Assembly: GCA_008015565.1 (NCBI GenBank)
Contig: SSFV01000006.1
Span: forward strand, 1 to 40,014
DNA: 40,014 nt
Direction of reading: 5' to 3'
DNA from: Nitrosomonas sp.
GTDB lineage: Bacteria > Pseudomonadota > Gammaproteobacteria > Burkholderiales > Nitrosomonadaceae
Shown one piece after another: positions 13,581 to 22,003 of this stretch. Every line of letters begins with the position of its first letter. The first letter of the stretch is position 1. Below the pieces are notes generated by a model that ran no database searches, had not been told where the DNA came from, and worked only from the letters and a program-made list of their open reading frames with translations. Made by a program: the position numbers and the translations under genes.

Positions 13581-14627
13581 ATGATTAAGACTGACCGTCT
13601 AGTAAGTGCAATGTCATCTTCCCAGGAAGAACTACTGGAACGCGCCTTACGTCCCAAGCAACTTGAAGATTATGTCGGTCAAGAAAAAATTCGTGGGCAA
13701 TTGCAGGTATTTATTACTGCAGCTAGAAATCGCCATGAAGCATTAGATCATGTCTTGTTATTTGGTCCGCCAGGGTTAGGGAAAACAACTTTGGCGCATA
13801 TTATTGCCAGAGAAATGGGGGTCAACTTGCGGCAGACTTCCGGTCCAGTTTTGGAGCGCCCCGGCGATCTTGCGGCACTACTGACTAACCTGGAACCTAA
13901 TGATGTTCTGTTTATCGATGAAATTCATCGTTTATCACCAGTAGTGGAAGAAATTCTCTATCCCGCATTAGAAGACTATCAATTGGACATCATGATTGGC
14001 GAGGGGCCAGCTGCGCGATCGGTAAAATTGGATTTGCCGCCATTTACTTTAGTTGGTGCGACTACTCGAGCTGGTATGCTCACTAATCCATTACGTGATC
14101 GTTTTGGGATAGTTTCCCGATTAGAATTTTATACGCCTGAAGAATTGAGTAAGATTGTTATGCGTTCTGCTAACTTATTAAATGTGAAGATATCATCGGA
14201 TGGAGCATTTGAAATTGCGCGTCGTTCACGTGGTACTCCCCGGATTGTTAATCGCTTATTACGCCGTGTGCGCGATTTTGCAGAAGTAAAGGCGGATGGT
14301 CATGTTACGTTTGGAGTGGCTGATGCAGCGCTACAAATGCTAGATGTGGATCTGATAGGATTGGATATTATGGACAGAAAATTACTGCTGACTATATTAG
14401 AAAAATTTAATGGTGGTCCTGTAGGAGTTGATAATCTTGCGGCGGCAATCAGTGAGGAGCGCGATACGATTGAAGATGTGCTGGAACCCTATTTGATTCA
14501 ACAAGGATTTCTTAAGCGCACTTCCAGGGGGCGTATGGCAACTGCTATAACTTACCAGCATTTTGGCATTAAAATGCCCAGAAATGAAATAGGACGTGAT
14601 CTTTGGGGAGAAGATTGTAATAGTTAA
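13581..14627 (+). CDS. ruvB: Holliday junction branch migration ATPase RuvB
   Basis: This 348-residue AAA+ motor drives branch migration with RuvA. The Walker A motif GPPGLGKTT is at residues 62-70, Walker B FIDEIHRL near 111-118, and the sensor segment [18 protein letters not shown] follows. The C-terminal winged-helix domain includes RTSRGRMAT. It lies 20 bases after ruvA and forms one unit with yebC and ruvCA. Confidence 0.97.
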   Translation: MIKTDRLVSAMSSSQEELLERALRPKQLEDYVGQEKIRGQLQVFITAARNRHEALDHVLLFGPPGLGKTTLAHIIAREMGVNLRQTSGPVLERPGDLAALLTNLEPNDVLFIDEIHRLSPVVEEILYPALEDYQLDIMIGEGPAARSVKLDLPPFTLVGATTRAGMLTNPLRDRFGIVSRLEFYTPEELSKIVMRSANLLNVKISSDGAFEIARRSRGTPRIVNRLLRRVRDFAEVKADGHVTFGVADAALQMLDVDLIGLDIMDRKLLLTILEKFNGGPVGVDNLAAAISEERDTIEDVLEPYLIQQGFLKRTSRGRMATAITYQHFGIKMPRNEIGRDLWGEDCNS

Positions 14628-14643
14628 TTAATTTCAGCTAATT

Positions 14644-15084
14644 ATGCAAGTTCAAACATTACGTATCATCATTGCAATCATGTTGACTTTAGTCATCATG
14701 TTATTTTTTTATACCGGCCGTGAAAAAGATTTTTACAATAAAAGCGCAGAGCCTGCAGTTGCTCAAATACTGACTGAGATTTCGAGCTGGGAAAAGCAGG
14801 CATTGCTCATCCATTTAACACCTGAAGCAGTTCAGGCAGTCAATAATGAGCAGTTGGATAAGCTATTGAATCTTTACCGAGGTTTTGGTAAGTTTCGTTC
14901 TATCCAAGAAATAAATTTTTCACGTACTGTAAGTGCATTCTCTTTCATAGGGGAGAAGCGAATCAACTATTCTGGGATTGCTAACTTTGATGTGGGGCCT
15001 GTTAGTTTTAATATTACCTTGGTCGAGCGAGGTGGATATTTTCTGGTTTACAATTTTACTTTGGCGAAAGTTTCTGAAGGATAG
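14644..15084 (+). CDS. Small membrane-anchored protein of unknown function
   Basis: I do not recognise this 146-residue protein. It has one N-terminal hydrophobic segment (about residues 6-23) followed by a mostly polar domain with alternating hydrophobic residues, suggesting an anchored periplasmic fold. The C-terminal two thirds look like a compact alpha/beta domain (FSRTVSAFSFIGEKRINYSG, then GPVSFNITLVERGGYFLVYNF). It starts 16 bases after ruvB and is probably co-transcribed with it. No catalytic motif was seen. Reading frame, start and codon use look real. Confidence 0.7.
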   Translation: MQVQTLRIIIAIMLTLVIMLFFYTGREKDFYNKSAEPAVAQILTEISSWEKQALLIHLTPEAVQAVNNEQLDKLLNLYRGFGKFRSIQEINFSRTVSAFSFIGEKRINYSGIANFDVGPVSFNITLVERGGYFLVYNFTLAKVSEG

Positions 15085-15106
15085 TGTGGTGAGGCTAAAG
15101 TATCAT

Positions 15107-15129
15107 ACAAAAACATAAAATGTTTTTGT
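15107..15129 (+). terminator. AT-rich stem-loop at the end of the ruv operon
   Basis: ACAAAAACAT (15107-15116) and ATGTTTTTGT (15120-15129) form a perfect ten-base stem with a three-base loop, 22 bases after the preceding stop codon. GC content is low and only a partial U-run is present, so it may be a weak terminator or RNA end-protecting hairpin. Confidence 0.45.
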
Positions 15130-15293
15130 TCCAATTAGTTAACAGTAATCAATAGTTACTTTTTTAAATTGTATGCTATTCTTGAGAAAGCAAATGTAAA
15201 TAATTGTTGTTTGAACTATTGATAAAATACTTTAGTCTTACTGGGTGTTTGAATTTCGATATTCAATTTTTATAGAGTGGAGGTTATTTTAAA

Positions 15294-15965
15294 ATGAATC
15301 AAAATTACACAACGGTAGCACAGAAATCATCCTCTGTGCTGGCAACGAATAAAGTTTTACGCAATACATACATGCTCTTATCCTTAACATTGCTATTCAG
15401 TGGCCTTACGGCTGCAATTTCAATGTTTATGAATATGCCGCCAATGACTTATTTAATATCTGTGATCGGTGGTATGGTGATTGCCATGTTTGTATTACCG
15501 CGCTTTGCGCATTCAACGGCAGGAATCGGAATTGTTTTTTTGATAACGGGCATGCTGGGTTTCGGACTAGGGCCAATTTTAACCATGTATGCATCTTTAC
15601 CTAATGGTGGAAATATTATCACCCTATCGCTTGCAGGCACGGGAATAATATTTTTGGGTTTATCAGCATACGCACTCGCTACACGCAAAGACTTCAGTTT
15701 CCTCGGTGGATTCTTGATGGTAGGCTTCTTGTTGGTTCTACTTGCAGCGATAGCAAATATTTTTCTTGCCATTCCTGCGATGTCATTAGCAATATCAGCT
15801 GTTGTCATTATGATCATGAGCGGTTTCATTTTATATGACACGAGCCGCATCATTCATGGTGGTGAAACCAATTATGTTTTAGCAACAATTGGCTTATATA
15901 TGACAATTTTTAATATCTTTATTAGCCTACTGCAAATTCTAGGTATTATGGGTAATGACGATTAA
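15294..15965 (+). CDS. Bax inhibitor-1 / YccA family membrane protein
   Basis: This 223-residue protein has about seven membrane helices, with a polar N-terminal tail and the family's characteristic late segment (SGFILYDTSRIIHGGETNYVLAT, helix and loop near residues 180-202). The conserved acidic residues of the pH-sensing pair of BI-1 proteins would lie here, in the YDTS segment and near the C terminus (GNDD). Members influence calcium leak or, for YccA, FtsH protease activity. A strong GTGGAGG sequence (15277-15283) precedes the ATG. It appears to be a single-gene unit closed by the terminator at 16001. Confidence 0.88.
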   Translation: MNQNYTTVAQKSSSVLATNKVLRNTYMLLSLTLLFSGLTAAISMFMNMPPMTYLISVIGGMVIAMFVLPRFAHSTAGIGIVFLITGMLGFGLGPILTMYASLPNGGNIITLSLAGTGIIFLGLSAYALATRKDFSFLGGFLMVGFLLVLLAAIANIFLAIPAMSLAISAVVIMIMSGFILYDTSRIIHGGETNYVLATIGLYMTIFNIFISLLQILGIMGNDD

Positions 15966-16000
15966 TTCTTAATCTCTTGACCTTAAATTTTTATTTATAT

Positions 16001-16028
16001 AAAAACCCCGGCTAAACCGGGGTTTTTT
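16001..16028 (+). terminator. Strong rho-independent terminator
   Basis: AAAAACCCCGG (16001-16011) pairs perfectly with CCGGGGTTTTT (16017-16027) around a five-base loop, followed by more T. The A-run on the left means it could also work on the opposite strand. It closes the BI-1 family gene and lies only 14 bases before the next small gene. Confidence 0.92.
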
Positions 16029-16042
16029 TCGAGTAAACTGAA

Positions 16043-16231
16043 ATGGATGATCTAAATTGGATGCAAATTGTTTCTGCGCTAGCGTTAGTAATGTTTATTG
16101 TCATCTTATTTCCCGCAACATTAGACAAGCTAAAAAATAGTCCGCAAGGCACATCGCAAGAATGGATGAGTTTTATCTCTGTTTTGGTCGTTATTCTTTT
16201 ATTTATTGCATTTCTAATTTCACTTGTTTAA
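16043..16231 (+). CDS. Small two-helix membrane protein
   Basis: This 62-residue reading frame encodes two hydrophobic segments (about residues 8-26 and 40-61) separated by a polar loop (DKLKNSPQGTSQEW). I do not recognise a family. The ATG lies 14 bases after the strong terminator and has only a weak ribosome-binding sequence. A promoter would need to lie upstream of or within the terminator, or the gene depends on read-through. Amino acid composition and topology support a real small membrane protein. Confidence 0.6.
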   Translation: MDDLNWMQIVSALALVMFIVILFPATLDKLKNSPQGTSQEWMSFISVLVVILLFIAFLISLV

Positions 16232-16272
16232 TTTTCCAAGGCGCAATCACACACGACGCCTATTAGAAAATT
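16230..16272 (+). terminator. Stem-loop after the small membrane protein gene
   Basis: AATTTTC (16230-16236) pairs with GAAAATT (16266-16272), and inside it AGGCG (16239-16243) pairs with CGCCT (16257-16261). The structure begins in the stop codon of the 62-residue gene and faces the convergent nnrS gene. It lacks a long U-run. Confidence 0.4.
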
Positions 16273-16362
16273 TAAACTACCGATGTTTGATCCAGTTCCT
16301 TTATGAACCTGATTTATGAGTCAGGCCAAATCTTGTTTAATAAATTTCCTTTCAATAGCACT

Positions 16363-17586
16363 TTATCCAGATTTTCCATCAATCCTTGCGCGCCAATAAA
16401 TCGGCGCGAATTTGGCAGCCCATAATCCAAAGCAAATCAACCAAATGAGTGCGGCTAGAACATAAAGTATCGGTGCGATTGCCGGTATGATGTCTGCCAA
16501 TATCCTAATTATTGCAGTCCCTTGGAAACCCAAGAATAGCAACCAGGTGAAGCGGTCCAGTTCCAGTGGCCGCCCGGAATGACCCAGCGTAACGCGCGAG
16601 GCCATTGCGAGAATCATGCCAGAGAAAAAGCCGATGCCGATTGCATGTAAGGGTGCCAGTCCTAATAACAGGTTGCCGGATGTAAAATAAATCAGGCTTT
16701 GCACAGCGTATAAGGCCATTGCCACACCGAACCAAGCAAATGAAATATGCAATACGGCTAATAGGCTTACTTGCAGGCTGCGCGGCAGGCCCCAACGGTA
16801 AGATAAATAGGCGGCAGAACCAGCCAGCGGGAAATCTACAATCCACAAATATGTTGGTAATTCCAGCCATAGCAGGCTGCCGTGCGCAGCAATACAGGCA
16901 AGCATCCACCACAGCAGCCAGAATGGGCGCACCATTTCGTAATTATCGAGTACACGGCTGGAGAAAAACGGGATCATGCGGTGCGAAACGGTCAGAACGA
17001 TTGGCAGTAAAAAGAACCACATTCCGGCATGACGTGCAAAGTTAAGCGTAACCTGGCTTTCGGTTACCAGCCAAAGTAAATAAGCTGCTACACCCAGCCA
17101 GCCCATCAGCAGCGCAATGCTGATTACCCGGGCGTGGCGCTTGTCTTGCGCGGGTGTTGTCAAGAGAATGCGGATCAGTACATAAACCGCGATGCTCCAT
17201 CCGATCAGTATCAGTTCTGCGCCAAGAATACTGATCGACTTGTGTGTCAGTAATCCGGCATAAAATAACACTACGCCAGCCGCCAACAGTGTGCAGGTAG
17301 TTATATATTCGCGCGGCTTTACTTTCTCGCCGTTCATCCAATTTGGATAAGTGGTAAACAGAAAACCGAAAATAAAGAACGGGAAAAAACCATAAACCAT
17401 CAGAAATGCGTGCGCCCAGGTCGAAGCGATATTCCAAGTAGTAATTGATCCGGCAATGCCATAGCGTCCGGTCAAATCAAAAATCCACCATAGTATGGTC
17501 AGAACGCCTTGCAGCGCTCCCGCCAGAAACAAGCTGCGGTGTGGAGCAGCGCATAGATGGTCTCGTATGGTCAGTTGCTGGGTCAT
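16363..17586 (-). CDS. nnrS: NnrS family protein
   Basis: NnrS proteins are heme- and copper-containing membrane proteins tied to nitric oxide metabolism and tolerance. This 407-residue protein is almost entirely membrane helices (about twelve). It shows family features such as the early CAAPHRSLFLAGALQGV segment, WHxH-like and HAFLMVYGFFPFFIFGFL (near residue 54), and late ALHAIGIGFFSGMILAMASRVTLGHSGR near residue 310. The histidines in these segments fit metal or heme ligands. It is transcribed away from rnm with no other denitrification gene nearby. In an ammonia oxidiser it would make sense as protection from self-produced NO. Confidence 0.88.
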   Translation of the reverse strand: MTQQLTIRDHLCAAPHRSLFLAGALQGVLTILWWIFDLTGRYGIAGSITTWNIASTWAHAFLMVYGFFPFFIFGFLFTTYPNWMNGEKVKPREYITTCTLLAAGVVLFYAGLLTHKSISILGAELILIGWSIAVYVLIRILLTTPAQDKRHARVISIALLMGWLGVAAYLLWLVTESQVTLNFARHAGMWFFLLPIVLTVSHRMIPFFSSRVLDNYEMVRPFWLLWWMLACIAAHGSLLWLELPTYLWIVDFPLAGSAAYLSYRWGLPRSLQVSLLAVLHISFAWFGVAMALYAVQSLIYFTSGNLLLGLAPLHAIGIGFFSGMILAMASRVTLGHSGRPLELDRFTWLLFLGFQGTAIIRILADIIPAIAPILYVLAALIWLICFGLWAAKFAPIYWRARIDGKSG

Positions 17587-17621
17587 TGTAATTCCTTATA
17601 AAACAATTCGTTTATACATTA

Positions 17622-17653
17622 ATTGTGCTATCTATCTAATTATCCAGCACAAT
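17622..17653. promoter_or_regulatory. Dyad (possible operator) between nnrS and rnm
   Basis: ATTGTGCT (17622-17629) and AGCACAAT (17646-17653) are perfect inverted repeats with a 16-base spacer. They lie 36 bases upstream of the nnrS start and in the shared divergent region. I see no match to FNR, NsrR or NorR site consensus here. Confidence 0.35.
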
Positions 17654-17703
17654 AATTTCTCTAAAACTGTGTTATTTGTTATGATGCTTGCCTGCTTTAC
17701 GCA

Positions 17704-17709
17704 TATAAT
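17704..17709 (+). promoter_or_regulatory. Perfect -10 element just before rnm
   Basis: TATAAT at 17704-17709 ends eight bases before the A of the rnm ATG at 17717, so a transcript started here would have essentially no leader. No good -35 element is seen at the proper distance. Confidence 0.4.
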
Positions 17710-17716
17710 CTGTTTC

Positions 17717-18559
17717 ATGCTCAATATTGATTTACATTGTCATTCCACTATTTCAGATGGTTTGTTAACACCCGAGCAATTGGTCGAGCGCGCAGCTTCT
17801 CGAGGCGTCAGAACGCTAGCTTTAACTGACCATGACGATATCGCAGGACTTGCAGCGGCACGGAAAACAGCCAAAGCCAAAAATATCACATTCGTCAGTG
17901 GTGTGGAAATATCCGTGAGTTGGCGCGGCCGCACTCTGCATATTGTCGGATTGGATATTGACCCTGAGTATAAACCATTGATTGAAGGATTGGCGGCTGT
18001 TCGAGCGGGACGTGCGCAGCGGGCTGAGAATATTGCTGGAGAATTGGCAAAAATTGGTATTCTTGGCAGCCTGGAAGGCGCTTATGCTCATGTGGGCGAG
18101 CGACGTTTGATTGGACGTACCCATTTTGCGCGCTTTCTGGTCGAGAAAGGCTATGCTAAAAACGTAAAATCGGTTTTTAAGAAATATCTCATTAAAGGTA
18201 AACCTGGCTATACGCCGCACGAATGGGCTGCGCTTGGCGATGCAATTGAATGGATTCGCGGCAGTGGCGGCCGGGCAGTGATCGCGCATCCAGGTCGTTA
18301 TAATTTAGGTAAAAATGTTCTCAGCGATTTACTAGACGAATTCAGCGCATTGGGTGGATCGGCCATTGAAGTCATAACCGCCAGTCACACCGCGGAACAA
18401 ACCAAACAATTTGCAGAGCATGCAAAAAATAGGGGTCTGATGGTTTCTTGCGGTTCAGATTTTCATGGTCCAGGCGAAAGTTATTATGATCTGGGGCAAC
18501 TGCCCGAGCTTCCACTGGGATGCCAGCCTATCTGGCATGATTGGGAAGACAGCCCATGA
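17717..18559 (+). CDS. rnm: PHP-domain phosphoesterase, RNase AM / 3',5'-nucleotide phosphatase type
   Basis: This 280-residue metal-dependent PHP protein matches E. coli YciV (RNase AM), which trims 5' ends of rRNA and hydrolyses 3',5'-bisphosphonucleotides. The metal ligands are visible: HCH at residues 7-9, LTDHDD near 35, GVEIS near 61, IAHPGRYN near 190 and CGSDFHG near 250. The ATG at 17717 gives the standard MLNIDLHCHS start. An in-frame ATG at 17681 would add a hydrophobic stretch and has no ribosome-binding sequence. yciO follows, as in E. coli. Confidence 0.88.
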   Translation: MLNIDLHCHSTISDGLLTPEQLVERAASRGVRTLALTDHDDIAGLAAARKTAKAKNITFVSGVEISVSWRGRTLHIVGLDIDPEYKPLIEGLAAVRAGRAQRAENIAGELAKIGILGSLEGAYAHVGERRLIGRTHFARFLVEKGYAKNVKSVFKKYLIKGKPGYTPHEWAALGDAIEWIRGSGGRAVIAHPGRYNLGKNVLSDLLDEFSALGGSAIEVITASHTAEQTKQFAEHAKNRGLMVSCGSDFHGPGESYYDLGQLPELPLGCQPIWHDWEDSP

Positions 18560-18620
18560 CGAATCATTTGTATCATTTGGCGGGTATACTATTCAACTAT
18601 TATCCTGATATTTTTCTGTA

Positions 18621-19253
18621 GTGGCTCAATTTTTCTCAATTCATACGGATACACCGCATTTGCGCTTGATTAAACAAGCCGTGACAATAGTTCGCAATGG
18701 TGGAGTCATCGTTTATCCCACGGATTCCTGTTATGCTTTAGGCTGTCATTTAGGTGATAAAGCTGCTATGGCTCGCATTCGCACCATCCGTCAAGTGGAT
18801 GATCGCCATCATTTCACACTGGTGTGCCGCAATTTAGCGGAAATTTCCACTTATGCCAAAGTGGATAACAGTCAATACCGATTACTTAAAGCCACCACGC
18901 CTGGCAGTTATACGTTTATTTTGCAGGCAACGCGGGAAGTACCGCGCCGCATGCAGCACCCCAAACGCAACACCATCGGTTTACGCATTCCGGATCATCC
19001 TGTCGTGCTGGCGTTGCTAGAAGAACTGGACGAACCTTTGTTAAGCTCCACATTGCTATTACCGGGTGACGAGTATCCATTAAACGATGCGGAAGCAATC
19101 CGAGAACGCCTGGAACATCAAGTTGAATTGGTGATGGATGCCGGTTCATGTGGAATAGAAATGACCACTGTAATTGATTTGACCGCCGATACGCCCGAAT
19201 TGATCAGATTAGGCAAAGGCAGCATTGAACCTTTTGGAATTAATTATGAATGA
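18621..19253 (+). CDS. yciO: YciO-type Sua5/YrdC family protein
   Basis: The family binds ATP, threonine and RNA; TsaC/Sua5 members make threonylcarbamoyl-adenylate for the t6A modification of tRNA. This 210-residue protein resembles the YciO branch, whose own role is less clear. Visible motifs are YPTDSCYALGC (near residue 33), the KRNTIGLRIPDHP segment and SSTLLL. It starts with GTG at 18621. The next gene overlaps it by eight bases. A separate true TsaC is presumably elsewhere in the genome. Confidence 0.87.
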   Translation: MAQFFSIHTDTPHLRLIKQAVTIVRNGGVIVYPTDSCYALGCHLGDKAAMARIRTIRQVDDRHHFTLVCRNLAEISTYAKVDNSQYRLLKATTPGSYTFILQATREVPRRMQHPKRNTIGLRIPDHPVVLALLEELDEPLLSSTLLLPGDEYPLNDAEAIRERLEHQVELVMDAGSCGIEMTTVIDLTADTPELIRLGKGSIEPFGINYE

Positions 19254-19911
19254 AATAATCCAAGGTATTGCAATCTATGCCCTGCCGGTTATTTTTGCCA
19301 TCACGATGCATGAAGCGGCGCATGGTTATATTGCCAGGCATTTCGGCGACTTCACTGCATACAATGAAGGACGCATCAGCCTGAATCCGATGCGCCATAT
19401 CGATCCTGTCGGTACAATTGCAGTGCCGCTGTCACTATTTATACTCAGTAAATTGACCGTAGGTGCCGGATTCTTATTTGGCTGGGCAAAACCGGTGCCA
19501 GTTAATTTCTCCAATTTACGCCACCCAAAGCGTGACATGCTATGGGTGGCTGCTGCTGGACCGGCCGCTAATCTGGCGATGGCTTTTTTTTGGGCATTAA
19601 TGATCAAATTGGCCATCGCGGCGCCCCAGAGTTTTTTTGCCAAGCCATTGGCACTGATGGGTATCGCGGGTATTGAAATTAATGTTGTCTTAATGGTGCT
19701 CAATCTGTTGCCACTTCCACCATTGGACGGCGGCCGTATGGCTGTGAGTCTACTGCCCCATCGTCTGGCTTACCAGTTTTCCCGTATCGAGCCTTACGGC
19801 TTTATGATTTTGCTGGTATTGTTATTTAGTGGTGTGTTGAGTGCCGTAATCGGGCCAGTGATCGTATGGGCAAAAGTAATTATTGTGTCAATTTTCGGAT
19901 TATACGTTTAA
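19246..19911 (+). CDS. Site-2 protease family (M50) membrane metalloprotease
   Basis: This 221-residue intramembrane zinc protease has the HExxH motif (MHEAAHGY near residue 23) and the second metal motif NLLPLPPLDGGR near 158. About six hydrophobic segments are seen. It lacks PDZ domains, so it belongs to the small, PDZ-free group of site-2 proteases rather than RseP. Targets are unknown. I use the ATG at 19246, overlapping yciO by eight bases; a longer in-frame start at 19225 lies inside yciO. The overlap and shared strand suggest an rnm-yciO-protease-trpS transcription unit. Confidence 0.9.
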   Translation: MNEIIQGIAIYALPVIFAITMHEAAHGYIARHFGDFTAYNEGRISLNPMRHIDPVGTIAVPLSLFILSKLTVGAGFLFGWAKPVPVNFSNLRHPKRDMLWVAAAGPAANLAMAFFWALMIKLAIAAPQSFFAKPLALMGIAGIEINVVLMVLNLLPLPPLDGGRMAVSLLPHRLAYQFSRIEPYGFMILLVLLFSGVLSAVIGPVIVWAKVIIVSIFGLYV

Positions 19912-19935
19912 CCATGCTAAATTTAGGATATCAAC

Positions 19936-21138
19936 ATGTTTGCTGATCGCGTTTTATCAGGCATGCGCCCCACAGGGAGTTTGCATTTGGGTCACTATCA
20001 TGGCGTATTAAAAAATTGGATAAAGCTACAGCAGCAATATGAATGCCTGTTTTTTGTCGCCGATTGGCATGCCTTAACAACTCATTACGATACGCCGGAA
20101 ATTATTGAGCAAAATGCTTGGGATATGGTGATTGACTGGCTAGCCGCCGGCGTTGATCCATCGCAAGCCATTCTGTTCATTCAATCCAAAGTCCCTGCAC
20201 ATGCCGAACTATATTTGTTACTGTCGATGCTGACACCGCTCGGCTGGCTGGAGCGTGTGCCTACCTATAAAGATCAGCAGGAGAAGCTATCCGAAAAGGA
20301 CTTGAGTACCTATGGTTTTCTAGGCTATCCGTTGTTGCAAAGCGCGGATATACTAATTTATCGCGCTAATCTGGTCCCAGTTGGCGAAGACCAAGCGCCT
20401 CATGTCGAATTTACGCGCGAAATTTGCCGCCGATTCAATCATATTTACGGGAAAGAACCGGGTTTTGAAGAAAAAGCGGAATTAGCCATCAAAAAGCTGG
20501 GTTCAAAAAAATCTAAACTGTATGCTGAGCTGCGTACTTTGTATCAGGAGCAAGGCGATGAAAATGCGCTGGAAGAAGCCAAATCGCTATTGAATGAGCA
20601 ACAAAATCTTAGTTTAGGCGACCGCGAACGGTTATTCGGCTACCTCGAGGGTGGCGGCAAGATGATTCTCATCGAACCTGAAGCACTGTTGACTGAGGCT
20701 TCCAAAATGCCCGGACTCGATGGTCAGAAAATGTCCAAATCCTATAACAATACCATTAGCTTAAGGGAAGATCCGGAAAGCATTCGCAAGAAAATCCGTA
20801 CTATGCCCACTGATCCAGCGCGAATCCGGCGCAGCGATCCTGGTGATCCCGCCAAATGTCCGGTATGGCAATTCCATGTCGTTTATTCCGATACCCAAAC
20901 CTGTGACTGGGTGCAGTCGGGTTGTACGACTGCAGCGATTGGCTGCTTGGAATGCAAAGCACCGGTCATTGATGCAATTCTTGCCGAACAAGCGCCGATG
21001 ATTGAGCGCATCAAGAAATATGAAGAAGATCCGACCTTGGTACGTAACATCATCGCGGATGGCTGTGAGAAAGCCAATAAGCTGGCCGAAGATACCATGC
21101 GCGATATTCGTGAAGCGATGGGACTCAGTTATTCCTAA
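19936..21138 (+). CDS. trpS: Tryptophanyl-tRNA synthetase
   Basis: TrpS charges tRNA-Trp. The class I signature HIGH appears as GSLHLGHYHG (residues 14-23) and KMSKS at residues 265-269. At 400 residues it is longer than the about 334-residue E. coli type. The extra length fits the betaproteobacterial form, which has an insert in the middle and a longer C-terminal part with a cysteine-containing segment (GCTTAAIGCLECK). It starts at ATG 19936, 24 bases after the protease gene. Confidence 0.96.
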   Translation: MFADRVLSGMRPTGSLHLGHYHGVLKNWIKLQQQYECLFFVADWHALTTHYDTPEIIEQNAWDMVIDWLAAGVDPSQAILFIQSKVPAHAELYLLLSMLTPLGWLERVPTYKDQQEKLSEKDLSTYGFLGYPLLQSADILIYRANLVPVGEDQAPHVEFTREICRRFNHIYGKEPGFEEKAELAIKKLGSKKSKLYAELRTLYQEQGDENALEEAKSLLNEQQNLSLGDRERLFGYLEGGGKMILIEPEALLTEASKMPGLDGQKMSKSYNNTISLREDPESIRKKIRTMPTDPARIRRSDPGDPAKCPVWQFHVVYSDTQTCDWVQSGCTTAAIGCLECKAPVIDAILAEQAPMIERIKKYEEDPTLVRNIIADGCEKANKLAEDTMRDIREAMGLSYS

Positions 21139-21220
21139 ACCGGGTGATATCAATTGAATCAACCGCTCATCCGATTTCTATGGATTGCGTGCAGTGAATT
21201 CAATTATTAATTCTCAGACT

Positions 21221-22003
21221 ATGGAGCCAGTTGCAAGAATCTGCGGCGAACCTTTAATGGAGATTCCGCAGGATTTATATATTCCACCGGACGCGCTGGA
21301 AGTTTTTCTGGATACTTTTCAGGGGCCGCTCGATCTTCTGCTTTATTTGATCCGCAAGCATAATCTCAATATTCTGGATATTCCCATGGCCGAACTGACT
21401 CAGCAATATATGGCTTATGTGGACATGATGCGCATAGAACAATTGGAGCTAGCTGCGGAATATTTACTCATGACTGCCCTGTTGATTGAAATCAAATCAC
21501 GCATGCTGTTGCCCAATCCAAAAAAGGAGACGGAAGAAGAGCACGATCCACGCGCTGAACTGGTGCAACGTTTACTTGAATATGAACAAATGAAAACAGC
21601 TGCAGCGCGCATAAACGAATTGCCGCAAGCAGAACGTGACTTTACCATCGTGCAGGTACTGATCAAACAACAAGCGGTTGCACAATTACCGGGGGTTAGT
21701 ATTGATGATTTAAGCCAGGCTTGGCTGTCAATCCTGGCGCGTGCAAAAGTTAACCGTCATCACCAAATCAAACGTGAAGCACTTTCTGTGCGTGCTTATA
21801 TGAGTCAAGTGCTGCGTGATTTGCGCGAACGCAGGCAACTGCAATTCTACGACTTGTTTAGCCCCCAAGCGACGGCTGCTGAAGTCGTTGTTACTTTCCT
21901 GGCAATTCTTGAATTGGCTAAGGAATTGTTATTGGAAATTTCTCAAGACTATGATTCTAAGATAATTTATGTCCGTTCAATCGATACCGCGCAGCGAGCC
22001 TGA
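21221..22003 (+). CDS. scpA: Segregation and condensation protein A
   Basis: ScpA is the kleisin that bridges the two SMC heads in the bacterial condensin. The core DALEVFLDTFQGPLDLLLYLIRKHNLNILDIPMA is the family signature, followed by helical segments and the C-terminal winged helix. The start is uncertain: ATG 21221 gives 260 residues, while TTG 21185, GTG 21194 and ATG 21257 are other options and none has a clear ribosome-binding sequence. Betaproteobacterial ScpA proteins often have a variable N-terminal tail before the xGEPLxxxPQDLYIPP part, which is present. The gene overlaps scpB by 35 bases. Confidence 0.92.
   Translation: MEPVARICGEPLMEIPQDLYIPPDALEVFLDTFQGPLDLLLYLIRKHNLNILDIPMAELTQQYMAYVDMMRIEQLELAAEYLLMTALLIEIKSRMLLPNPKKETEEEHDPRAELVQRLLEYEQMKTAAARINELPQAERDFTIVQVLIKQQAVAQLPGVSIDDLSQAWLSILARAKVNRHHQIKREALSVRAYMSQVLRDLRERRQLQFYDLFSPQATAAEVVVTFLAILELAKELLLEISQDYDSKIIYVRSIDTAQRA

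Noticed and set aside
17581-17720. FNR, NsrR or NorR site upstream of nnrS
   Set aside because: I looked for TTGAT-N4-ATCAA and the NsrR and NorR patterns on both strands and found no good match.
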